From the NCBI GenBank assembly GCA_902783205.1, contig CACZQE010000237.1, forward strand, positions 1-5,811: a stretch of DNA of 5,811 nucleotides, read 5' to 3'. Numbering within the stretch: the first letter of the stretch is position 1; the number at the start of each line of letters is the position of its first letter. Under the pieces are notes generated by a model. It did not search any database and was not told the DNA's origin. It saw only the letters and a program-made list of their open reading frames with translations. A program made the translations under genes and the position numbers. The DNA is from an uncultured Lachnospiraceae bacterium (GTDB lineage: Bacteria > Bacillota_A > Clostridia > Lachnospirales > Lachnospiraceae). Below are positions 1-5,345 of the stretch, one piece after another.

Positions 1-728
1 CCGCCGATTACATCCGGAACAAGACCTGTGTAGTTACACATAGCTGTCATCTCAACCATTGTCTTTGTGCCGTCCTTGAATGCGCAGAGCATTCTGGGGC
101 TCATCTTACGGCGTGTAGCTTCCTCTAATACTGTGTCGGGGTTGCAGTCATAGTCAAGCTTGTTGTTCTTGCCCTTACCCATAACTTCAACATTGAGGCC
201 CATAGCTGTTGCGAAGCAGTAAAGCTCCATAACGGCACCGGGCTCGTCTCCTGCGGAACCTGTGTAGATCACGCCGTGATCCTTGGCGAACTTGTCAAGG
301 TAGGGTCCGATTACAACGTCAGTCTCAACGTTCAGCATTACAACATGCTTTCCGTTTGTCATAGCGTCTGTAGCAACTTTGGCACCGACATCCGGAACAC
401 CTGTAGCGTCGATTGCACACTCAACAAGATTAGCCTGAGAGATGAAGTTGGAGTCTTCACAAGCAACATACTTGCCTGCTTCCATTGCTGCGTTTGCCTC
501 GGCAAGAGTCTTTGCGACAACGATATCATCATCGCTTACACCTGCATACTTAAATGCGCCGACTGCATTCTGAACCTGGATATCGGAAACGATTGCAGGA
601 GTGATGCCTTTCATCAGGACCATCTGTGTTACCATACCACGGCCCATCTGACCAGCGCCAACGATACCGGTACGGATGATCTTGCCTTCTTCTTCGCGCT
701 TCTCAAGCTTCCAATTCATATTTAACAT
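1..728 (-). CDS. SAF-type homoserine dehydrogenase-like NAD(P) oxidoreductase (DXR-like/DRL superfamily), N-terminal part
   Basis: The first 242 codons are present; the gene runs off the left edge, so about half of a family member of roughly 430-450 residues is visible. A Rossmann nucleotide-binding motif GIVGAGQMG lies at residues 21-29. Further segments recalled from the 'predicted homoserine dehydrogenase with C-terminal SAF domain' group are CAIDATGVP, the NVETDVVIGP stretch, GSAGDEPGA and GKGKNNKLD. The SAF domain itself would be beyond the edge. The start at 726-728 is chosen over the in-frame ATG at 717-719 because AGGAGG (739-744) is 10 nt from the first and 19 nt from the second. It is the last visible gene of the PTS operon, so it probably oxidises or isomerises the polyol phosphate made by the PTS. 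Brucella DRL, a reductoisomerase making methylerythritol phosphate, is to my knowledge a relative. The exact reaction here is inference; a true homoserine dehydrogenase role is unlikely in this context. Confidence 0.8.
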   Translation of the reverse strand, partial: MLNMNWKLEKREEEGKIIRTGIVGAGQMGRGMVTQMVLMKGITPAIVSDIQVQNAVGAFKYAGVSDDDIVVAKTLAEANAAMEAGKYVACEDSNFISQANLVECAIDATGVPDVGAKVATDAMTNGKHVVMLNVETDVVIGPYLDKFAKDHGVIYTGSAGDEPGAVMELYCFATAMGLNVEVMGKGKNNKLDYDCNPDTVLEEATRRKMSPRMLCAFKDGTKTMVEMTAMCNYTGLVPDVIG

Positions 729-738
729 AAAAATTAAG

Positions 739-744
739 CCTCCT
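739..744 (-). promoter_or_regulatory. Ribosome binding site that decides the oxidoreductase start
   Basis: A perfect AGGAGG on the minus strand lies 10 nt before ATG 726-728. The next in-frame ATG, three codons on, would be 19 nt away, so the upstream ATG is preferred. Confidence 0.75.
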
Positions 745-781
745 AAATTAAAGAACAAAAATATAGGTCTTGCGATCCTTC

Positions 782-813
782 CTGCAAAACCCGGTCCCTC
801 CCGGGTTCTGCAG
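782..813 (-). other. Intercistronic hairpin between IIA and oxidoreductase genes
   Basis: Inverted repeat with a 7-bp inner stem (788-794 with 801-807, AACCCGG/CCGGGTT), a 6-nt loop, one A-C mismatch, then a 5-bp outer stem (782-786 with 809-813, CTGCA/TGCAG). It sits in the 110-nt gap between the IIA stop and the oxidoreductase start. On the minus strand no U-run follows it, so a full intrinsic terminator is unlikely. It may act as an mRNA-stabilising or processing element that sets different levels of PTS and enzyme. Confidence 0.65.
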
Positions 814-838
814 AAAAATCATCAACAATTTAACTGAA

Positions 839-1210
839 TCAGTAGATCTCGATCCGATCTCCTACTTTAACGGAATCCTTTGTAAGCGGTGTTCCTTCCA
901 GCATGATACAGCCGGGACGGAAAGCCTCGTCTCCGCCGCCGAAGGCCAGTGTACAGTGACCAAGTTCTCCCAGTGTGGACGGAACTTCATCACCAACTGC
1001 AGTGATCGTGTATACATTCTCACCGACCATGAGGATATCACCTTTTGCCGGCGGCGCGATCAGCTCTGCCTTGGTGTGCAGAATTGCCAGCTCAGCAAGT
1101 TCCGGGGGAGCATCTTCATTGAAGATAATTACGAAATTTAAAGCAAGCTCTTCCTCAAGGAATGCGAACGCTTCCGGACCGAAGCCTGTTATTTCTGACG
1201 TATATTTCAT
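839..1210 (-). CDS. srlB: PTS glucitol/sorbitol-type enzyme IIA
   Basis: A cytoplasmic phosphocarrier of 123 residues, the full length of the family (E. coli SrlB is about this size). It takes phosphate from HPr and passes it to the IIB domain. His45 in ILHTKAEL aligns by eye with the phosphorylated His43 of E. coli SrlB (FIHCHGEL). The family stretch GELGHCTLAFGG (residues 81-92), with a second His at 85, is also present. The start is supported by AAGGTGG at 1218-1224, 7 nt before the ATG. The IIB gene ends 37 nt upstream, and the oxidoreductase gene follows after a 110-nt gap holding a hairpin. The symbol denotes the family only; the substrate may be a polyol other than sorbitol. Confidence 0.9.
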   Translation of the reverse strand: MKYTSEITGFGPEAFAFLEEELALNFVIIFNEDAPPELAELAILHTKAELIAPPAKGDILMVGENVYTITAVGDEVPSTLGELGHCTLAFGGGDEAFRPGCIMLEGTPLTKDSVKVGDRIEIY

Positions 1211-1247
1211 ATTGCTACCACCTTTTGATCAATCAACTAACTGAATT

Positions 1248-2252
1248 TTAGTAAAGTCCGATGCTGAAAATAAATGCAATGATTACGGAAAGAGGTCCGG
1301 TTACCATTCTGGAGAACAGAACTGCAGGTACACCATACTCGATTGTCTCGGGCTCAGCCTCTCCGAGGGATAATCCAACAGGTACGAAGTCGCCGCCGAC
1401 CTGGCCGTCAATAGCGAACAGAGCCGGAAGTGCATACTGAGGCGGAATAGCGCCCTTAGCAAACTGCTGTCCTAACATTACACCTACTACCTGGGCGATA
1501 ACGGCACCAGGTCCAAGGATCGGTGACAGGAAAGGCAGGGAACAGATGAAGCAGACCAGAAGCATTCCCGGAAGGGTTCCTGCTGCGGGAGCGATGGTCT
1601 TTGCAATCCAGTCACCCAGACCGCTGGCGCTGATGATACCAAGGATCGTAGCTGTGAATGCCATGAAAGGTAAGATGTTCTTGATTACCATGTCGATGGT
1701 ATCACGGCCTGCCTGGAAGAACTGTCCTACAACATATCCTACAGTTTTACCGATTCTGGTAATGATGTTTTCACTCTTTCCTTCGTTAGCTGCAGCGATT
1801 TCCTGCTTAGCCTGTGCTTTTGTCTTGGGGCCGTCAGAAACGGGAGCTGCTGCTGTCTTCTCGGGAGAGATATATTCGCCGGCTTCGCCGAGAACCTCGA
1901 TGCAGTCTTCCTTTACGTCGGATACATAGATATCCTCTGTGATGAACTGAGCAAGGGGTCCGGATTGTCCAACCGGTGTAAGGTTAACGGTGTAGATACC
2001 CTTCTTGGGATAAACACCACATCTTGCTGTGCCGCCGCAGTCAACAACTGCTACCATGATCTCCTCATCGGGAAGATTGGTTTTCCAGCCGTCTACTGCC
2101 TCGCCGCCTGTAAGCTCTGCGATTTTCTGGGAAACGGGATCGATTCCGCCGCCTGTAACACTTAATACGGTATGACATTTGTCAGTCGGAGTGATCACTA
2201 ACGGGCCGCCCCAACCGGTATTACCTCTACTGATTTTAATTGTTTTATACAT
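1248..2252 (-). CDS. srlE: PTS glucitol/sorbitol-type enzyme IIB with membrane (IIBC) domain
   Basis: This 334-residue protein has the SrlE layout. The N-terminal cytoplasmic IIB domain (about 1-130) contains GNTGWGGPL at 10-18 and VVDCGGTARCGVYPKK at 69-84. Cys72 is the likely phosphocysteine, with Cys78 as alternative. SGPLAQFITEDIYVS (97-111) is also typical of the family. An Ala/Lys-rich linker (about 131-165) joins it to the membrane part (about 185-334), which has hydrophobic segments near 188-210, 228-262 and 310-333 and the family motif QVGGDFVPVGLSLGEAE (284-300). It accepts phosphate from IIA and, with the IIC protein, moves and phosphorylates the polyol. AAGGGGG (2260-2266) is 7 nt before the ATG and overlaps the IIC stop codon, suggesting translational coupling of the two membrane subunits. 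Confidence 0.93.
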   Translation of the reverse strand: MYKTIKISRGNTGWGGPLVITPTDKCHTVLSVTGGGIDPVSQKIAELTGGEAVDGWKTNLPDEEIMVAVVDCGGTARCGVYPKKGIYTVNLTPVGQSGPLAQFITEDIYVSDVKEDCIEVLGEAGEYISPEKTAAAPVSDGPKTKAQAKQEIAAANEGKSENIITRIGKTVGYVVGQFFQAGRDTIDMVIKNILPFMAFTATILGIISASGLGDWIAKTIAPAAGTLPGMLLVCFICSLPFLSPILGPGAVIAQVVGVMLGQQFAKGAIPPQYALPALFAIDGQVGGDFVPVGLSLGEAEPETIEYGVPAVLFSRMVTGPLSVIIAFIFSIGLY

Positions 2253-2259
2253 ATCAGGA

Positions 2260-2266
2260 CCCCCTT
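2260..2266 (-). promoter_or_regulatory. IIB ribosome binding site overlapping the IIC stop codon
   Basis: AAGGGGG on the minus strand uses the last two bases of the IIC TAA stop (2265-2267) and lies 7 nt before the IIB ATG (2250-2252). Terminating ribosomes would therefore sit on the next start site, a layout expected for one-to-one subunits. Confidence 0.7.
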
Positions 2267-2789
2267 ATTCTGCTGCGTTACCGCGGGTCATAACAGCGTA
2301 GATTCTCTCTGTCAGAAGACCACGGATCAGGATAACAATAACACCAACGATAAAGTAACGCACAGCAAGTCCGCCGATGGAAAGGCCAGCGTCCTTAAGG
2401 CCCTGTGCGATTCCCATGTAAACGAAGAGCTCGCCTGCATTCGCATGCGGGAAAAGACCTGTAATAGGATGTACAAAGCTTACGCATGCATCATAGTATG
2501 CAGGTTTGTACTTCTCATCCACGAAACGGCCGAATGTGTAGCACATGGGGTTTGCAAGGAAGAAAACAGCCATGATCGGAAGAAGAGTGTAACGAAGCAC
2601 AGCAAATCTTGTGATTTTCCGTGCAAAAGTCTCAACTCTCTCTGTACCGATCAGCTTGATGATCGAGTTGACGAATACCATAAGGCAGACAACCTGCGGG
2701 ATGATACCTGTTACCCATCCTGCAAAGGTCGCTCCACCAGCTGTAAACAGACTGATAAAAGCCTCAGCACCTTTTGAAATAATTTCCAT
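2265..2789 (-). CDS. srlA: PTS glucitol/sorbitol-type enzyme IIC
   Basis: An integral membrane permease subunit of 174 residues, slightly shorter than E. coli SrlA (about 187). Four hydrophobic stretches are visible near residues 24-48, 62-82, 118-135 and 138-160. The family motif GLFPHANAGELFVYMGIAQGL lies at 111-131 (compare SLFPHTNPAEFF in E. coli as recalled). It forms the translocation path with the IIBC protein. The start at 2787-2789 is chosen because AGGAGG (2796-2801) is 6 nt upstream. The frame stays open upstream to an ATG at 2829-2831, but that start has no Shine-Dalgarno and would add residues unlike the family. The gene follows gutM after a 156-nt gap that holds a possible promoter and hairpins. 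Confidence 0.92.
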   Translation of the reverse strand: MEIISKGAEAFISLFTAGGATFAGWVTGIIPQVVCLMVFVNSIIKLIGTERVETFARKITRFAVLRYTLLPIMAVFFLANPMCYTFGRFVDEKYKPAYYDACVSFVHPITGLFPHANAGELFVYMGIAQGLKDAGLSIGGLAVRYFIVGVIVILIRGLLTERIYAVMTRGNAAE

Positions 2790-2795
2790 AAGTAA

Positions 2796-2801
2796 CCTCC
2801 T
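2796..2801 (-). promoter_or_regulatory. Ribosome binding site that fixes the IIC start
   Basis: A perfect AGGAGG on the minus strand, 6 nt before ATG 2787-2789, argues for the internal start and against the ATG at 2829-2831. Confidence 0.8.
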
Positions 2802-2833
2802 ATTATTTCTACAATAAAGTGATATATACACAA

Positions 2834-2893
2834 GGGATCGTGCATCACGAGCCTGCCACCGCCGGATGGGCCCTATTTTCCGGCAGGTGATCC
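2834..2893 (-). other. Structured leader (nested inverted repeats) ahead of the IIC gene
   Basis: Several complementary pairs are nested here: GGATC 2835-2839 with GATCC 2889-2893; CCTGCC 2852-2857 with GGCAGG 2882-2887; GCCGGA 2861-2866 with TCCGGC 2879-2884; and a small hairpin TCGTG 2838-2842 / CACGA 2846-2850 with a 3-nt loop. Some are mutually exclusive (the first with the last, the second with the third), so the RNA could take alternative folds. No U-tract follows on the minus strand. It lies downstream of a candidate internal promoter and about 45 nt before the IIC start. It matches no riboswitch class I recognise. Confidence 0.5.
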
Positions 2894-2894
2894 T

Positions 2895-2929
2895 ACATTA
2901 TAAAATGTTCTGCACATTCCGCTAAATGT
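2895..2929 (-). promoter_or_regulatory. Candidate internal promoter and half-site array upstream of IIC
   Basis: The minus strand has a consensus -10 TATAAT at 2897-2902, but the hexamer 17 nt upstream (TTAGCG) is a poor -35, so activation by a protein would be needed. Four half-sites alternate in orientation around it on the plus strand: ACATT 2895-2899, AATGT 2904-2908, ACATT 2914-2918, AATGT 2925-2929. The decamer AAATGTTCTG at 2903-2912 recurs exactly at 5351-5360 upstream of the PfpI gene. This suggests that IIC and downstream genes have their own regulated start in addition to the gutM promoter. Confidence 0.45.
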
Positions 2930-2945
2930 ATCAAAGTAATGACTG

Positions 2946-3416
2946 TCAGAACAGCTTTTTCTTATTTCCCCGCTGTTCCATGTGCTTTTCCTGCTCTCTG
3001 GTCAGCTCCCGGTCAGTGAGCCTCACCTCCAGAGCTTCCAGCGCCCGGATATAACCCTGGTGCTTTTTGAACTCTTTTTTATCAAAGTCCTTGGTTATCT
3101 CTATAAAATCGAAAATGCTTGTCCCGACCAGAGGCCTGCCCAGGAAGCTGTCGACCTTTTTAAATCTTGCCAGGATGGTGCCGCCCTGCATGACCTCGGC
3201 TGCGGTAATGATACCCTCACTGTCACATGCAATGATCGCGACGTGGCCGTTCATGAATCCGCCTCTTTTCTGTCCCATGCCCACATTGCCGAACTTGTGC
3301 ATTCTGCGGACCGCTTTCTGATAATTTTTGATCTGAAAATATCCTGCTATGGACTGCATGATAAAAAGCACTGCCATAATAAGAAGCAGAATTGAGACTC
3401 CACTGAGCTGCGGCAT
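2946..3416 (-). CDS. gutM: GutM family protein (glucitol operon activator-like)
   Basis: This 156-residue protein resembles GutM, described in E. coli as an activator of the glucitol operon. An N-terminal hydrophobic segment (about 7-24) is followed by FQIKNYQKAVRRMHKFGNVG (27-46) and MGQKRGGFMNGHVAIIACD (47-65), matching the order of GWQISRFNRAF, GRVGVGRSSGRF and VVVAIALDD in E. coli GutM as recalled. It is longer than E. coli GutM (about 119 residues). The extra is a charged C-terminal tail (about 115-156) rich in Lys, Arg and Glu, possibly helical. No helix-turn-helix is apparent, and the N-terminal membrane segment does not fit a simple soluble DNA-binding protein, so the mechanism is unclear. 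GGAGG at 3423-3427 is 6 nt before the ATG. It is the first gene of the PTS operon after the long control region. Confidence 0.85.
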   Translation of the reverse strand: MPQLSGVSILLLIMAVLFIMQSIAGYFQIKNYQKAVRRMHKFGNVGMGQKRGGFMNGHVAIIACDSEGIITAAEVMQGGTILARFKKVDSFLGRPLVGTSIFDFIEITKDFDKKEFKKHQGYIRALEALEVRLTDRELTREQEKHMEQRGNKKKLF

Positions 3417-3486
3417 CCTTTACCTCCAATGTAATTACTTTCGTAATTCTTTAATTCTTAAGACTTTTTAACTTTCTAGTTACTTA

Positions 3487-3533
3487 TGATACTATCACAT
3501 ATTTTTGTAATTACAAGATATTTGTTCTGAACA
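3487..3533. promoter_or_regulatory. Three phased palindromes over the proximal gutM promoter
   Basis: Three perfect palindromes follow each other: TGATA-C-TATCA at 3487-3497, TTGTAATTACAA at 3505-3516, and TGTTC-T-GAACA at 3523-3533. Their centres are about 18 bp apart. The first covers the candidate -10 (3489-3494), the second the candidate -35 (3511-3516), and the third lies just upstream. This fits operators for a repressor or activator, the SorC-type protein encoded next door being the obvious candidate. Confidence 0.5.
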
Positions 3534-3565
3534 TAAGACTAAGTTTATAATTCATACAAAAATTC

Positions 3566-3582
3566 TTGAACATTTGTTTCAA
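3566..3582. promoter_or_regulatory. DeoR-like operator candidate (site A)
   Basis: TTGAA, 7 nt, TTCAA inverted repeat containing AACATTTGTT. It resembles the Bacillus subtilis DeoR operator (recalled as ATTGAA N6 TTCAAT). DeoR belongs to the same SorC/DeoR sugar-sensing family as the neighbouring regulator. The core AACATTTGTT recurs 41 bp further on at 3610-3619. Confidence 0.5.
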
Positions 3583-3597
3583 TTGCTTTTTCAGGAG

Positions 3598-3621
3598 AAT
3601 GTTAATTTAAACATTTGTTCA
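3598..3621. promoter_or_regulatory. Operator candidate (site B)
   Basis: Perfect inverted arms AATGTT (3598-3603) and AACATT (3610-3615) separated by 6 nt overlap a second copy of AACATTTGTT (3610-3619), followed by CA. It lies immediately downstream of the distal -10 candidate TATGCT (3621-3626), where a bound repressor would block initiation. Confidence 0.45.
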
Positions 3622-3730
3622 GCATAAACTGTAAATATAAACAAATTCAATTAATAGTCAGATAATTAACAAACTTTGTCTAAAATTTATCACTCTATTC
3701 TTTTCTTTATATTTGTACTATACACCGCAA

Positions 3731-3776
3731 AATAAAAGAGGGCTGCAAAGAGATAACTGATCTCCTAAGCAGCCCT
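3731..3776 (-). terminator. Intrinsic terminator of the PfpI-regulator unit
   Basis: An 8-bp stem AGGGCTGC 3739-3746 with GCAGCCCT 3769-3776 is topped by an inner 5-bp stem GAGAT 3750-3754 / ATCTC 3760-3764. On the minus strand the stem is followed by CTTTTATTTTG, a U-rich tail. It starts 22 nt after the regulator stop codon and separates that transcription unit from the gutM operon. Confidence 0.88.
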
Positions 3777-3798
3777 GCACGATATATAGTCTTCTTCC

Positions 3799-4770
3799 TT
3801 ATTCGCCGACCAGTTTTTCGGCCATCTCGGCATTGGTGATCAGTATGTTGATCAGGCCGCCCCGGATAGCTCCCTTTACGGCGGTCACTTTCTTTTCACC
3901 GCTGGCAATACCGATTCTGTTGGGTACTTTCTTCATCATTCTGAAAGCCATGGCCGCCACCCTGTCATTAAAGGAACAGAAGTTTTCCGTTTTTCCGTCC
4001 TTGTCAAAAAACTTCAGACAGATGTCGCCCACAGCGCCTGCCTCACTCAGGCGGTCCAGTTCGTCCTTCTGGGCATAACCGGCTTTGATCAGGGTATGGT
4101 CTGCTCTTTCGGGAATACCGATTCCCACCACCATAACATTGATCTTCCGGAATTCGTCAAAAATGAAATTAACTGCCTTTTCCTGCAGGAAGTACTCCAT
4201 GACAGTCTTGTCGGAGAAAACTGCAGGTGACAGGAACTGGGTGTAAGTGCCTCCGAACTTTTCCGAAAACTGTCTGGCAATGGCATTACTCTGAACATCG
4301 ATTCCGTCTACGGTACTTCTGCTGATGCCGCCGACCATGGGAACGAACATGAGATTTTCCTTGCGGACAAATGACCGGTTGGTCTGGACCACATTGTTTA
4401 ATGTGTGACCCATGGAAACGCCGACACAGTCACCTTCCTTAAAGAAATCCGCGAGAAACTCGGCGGCTTTCCCGAAGAGCTGGGACACGGCCTCGCTCTT
4501 CGTATCCAGGACACTGTTTTCCACAATGACGACATCCTTCATGCCGTACTTGGTCTCCAGCTTCTTTTCCAGTTCTCCGTAATTGTAGGAGGCAGGATTA
4601 TGGAGCTGAATCTGCACAATACCCTGCTGTTTTCCCTTCTGGAGCATTCTGACCACGGAAGACCTTGACACTCCCAGATACTCTCCGATCTGTTTCTGGT
4701 TCATGTCATCTTCATAATAGAGACTGCATACTTTGTAGATCAGTCTGATATCATCGACAATTTTCTTCAT
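3799..4770 (-). CDS. SorC/DeoR-family sugar-responsive transcriptional regulator
   Basis: At 323 residues it is the usual length for this family. The N-terminal helix-turn-helix is at about 23-51 (MNQKQIGEYLGVSRSSVVRM, then a basic stretch KGKQQGIV). The rest is a SorC-type sugar-phosphate-sensing domain: a GVSMGHTL loop after FFKEGDC, FVPMVGG, VVGIGIPE, VGDICLKFFD, and the conserved C-terminal block SGEKKVTAVKGAIRGGLINI followed by LITNAEMAEKL. Such proteins bind a phosphorylated sugar and release or remodel DNA binding. The likely target is the palindrome-rich region between this gene and gutM, and perhaps the promoter ahead of the PfpI gene. It begins 17 nt after the PfpI stop; GGAG at 4781-4784 is 10 nt before the ATG. 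It is unlike the classical sorbitol regulators SrlR and Bacillus GutR. The effector is unknown. Confidence 0.9.
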   Translation of the reverse strand: MKKIVDDIRLIYKVCSLYYEDDMNQKQIGEYLGVSRSSVVRMLQKGKQQGIVQIQLHNPASYNYGELEKKLETKYGMKDVVIVENSVLDTKSEAVSQLFGKAAEFLADFFKEGDCVGVSMGHTLNNVVQTNRSFVRKENLMFVPMVGGISRSTVDGIDVQSNAIARQFSEKFGGTYTQFLSPAVFSDKTVMEYFLQEKAVNFIFDEFRKINVMVVGIGIPERADHTLIKAGYAQKDELDRLSEAGAVGDICLKFFDKDGKTENFCSFNDRVAAMAFRMMKKVPNRIGIASGEKKVTAVKGAIRGGLINILITNAEMAEKLVGE

Positions 4771-4787
4771 ATTTTTTTATCTCCGGT

Positions 4788-5306
4788 TTACAGATCGTCC
4801 TGAAGATTCAATACATCAAGAATTGCCTTCCCATAGGCAGGAAGGTCCGGGGGTCTTCTGCCGGATACGATATTTTTGTCAATCACAACCTCCTGGTCAA
4901 GCCAGGTCGCGCCGGCATTCATCATATCATCCTTGATACCCGGAGTGCTTGTCACAGTCCTTCCGGAAAGAATACCTGCCGAAGCAAGGACCCAGCCCGC
5001 ATGACATATTTCACCGATTACCTTTCCATCCTCATTCATTTCTCTTACCAGGTCCAGCACTTTGGGAAATCTGCGCAGCTTGTCCGGTGCCCATCCGCCC
5101 GGTACAAGTATTCCGTCATAGTCTTTGGAATCCAGGTCAAAAAAGGACAGTTCCACCTGACAGGGAACCCCGTACTTTCCGTGATAAGTGCCGGGTTTCT
5201 CTGCTGCGAAATCCACCTGAATCCCTTCTTCTCTAAGCCTCATGGCCGGATACCATAATTCCAGATCTTCAAAATCCTGGCTGACAAGAGCCAATATCTT
5301 CTTCAT
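4788..5306 (-). CDS. PfpI/DJ-1 family protein (class I glutamine amidotransferase-like fold)
   Basis: A 172-residue protein of the full family length. The family pattern is complete: FEDLELWYP (12-20) with Glu13, VPGGWAPDKLRR (68-79), the nucleophile elbow GEICHAGW with Cys101 and His102, PGIKDDMMNAG (122-132) and VSGRRPPDL (147-155). It follows archaeal PfpI/PH1704 closely through these blocks. In PH1704 a Glu just after GGRAP, given by the neighbouring subunit, is catalytic as I recall; here the same place is Asp75. Family members act as peptidases, glyoxalase III or proposed deglycases, so the activity cannot be fixed. AAGGAGG at 5312-5318 is 5 nt before the ATG. It is the first gene of a two-gene unit with the SorC-type regulator, which suggests a link to polyol metabolism, perhaps handling of reactive carbonyls. 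Confidence 0.88.
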   Translation of the reverse strand: MKKILALVSQDFEDLELWYPAMRLREEGIQVDFAAEKPGTYHGKYGVPCQVELSFFDLDSKDYDGILVPGGWAPDKLRRFPKVLDLVREMNEDGKVIGEICHAGWVLASAGILSGRTVTSTPGIKDDMMNAGATWLDQEVVIDKNIVSGRRPPDLPAYGKAILDVLNLQDDL

Positions 5307-5345
5307 ACTCTCCTCCTTATATCTGATCAGCTATTTCTTATATAA

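Larger units (their letters stand above)
3417..3730 (-). promoter_or_regulatory. AT-rich control region of the PTS operon
   Basis: About 310 bp without a gene, much more AT-rich than its flanks, between the regulator's terminator and gutM. Two minus-strand promoter candidates are visible. The first is TTGTAA (3511-3516), 16 nt, TAGTAT (3489-3494), which would give a leader of about 65 nt. The second is TTGAAT (3645-3650), 18 nt, TATGCT (3621-3626), which would give a leader of about 200 nt. Both are only 4/6 matches in each hexamer. Several inverted repeats overlap them and are listed separately. A short hairpin AATTAC 3433-3438 / GTAATT 3443-3448 lies just ahead of the gutM Shine-Dalgarno. 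No convincing CcpA (cre) site was found by eye. Confidence 0.6.

Noticed and set aside
276..725. Plus-strand open frame of 149 codons
   Set aside because: It is antisense to the oxidoreductase, whose Rossmann motif and ribosome binding site are clear; the translated product has no recognisable domain.
782..813. Hairpin as an intrinsic terminator of the PTS operon
   Set aside because: No U-run follows on the minus strand, and the next gene has a good ribosome binding site in the same direction.
770..1141. Plus-strand open frame of 123 codons
   Set aside because: It is antisense to the IIA gene and crosses the intercistronic hairpin; Cys-rich low-sense composition typical of a shadow frame.
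2790..2831. Upstream in-frame ATG giving a 188-residue IIC
   Set aside because: It has no Shine-Dalgarno; the perfect AGGAGG at 2796-2801 serves the ATG at 2787-2789, and the protein from there fits the family start better.
3223..3429. Minus-strand 68-codon frame overlapping the gutM start
   Set aside because: It is out of frame with gutM, with no separate ribosome binding site and no recognisable protein; a shadow frame.
3417..3798. Riboswitch, small RNA or CRISPR-like repeats in the long gap
   Set aside because: Repeats are short operator-like palindromes without regular spacers; apart from the terminator, no stable GC-rich fold or known aptamer pattern could be seen.
4949..5258. Two plus-strand frames of 85-95 codons
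   Set aside because: They are antisense to the PfpI gene, which carries a complete set of family motifs.
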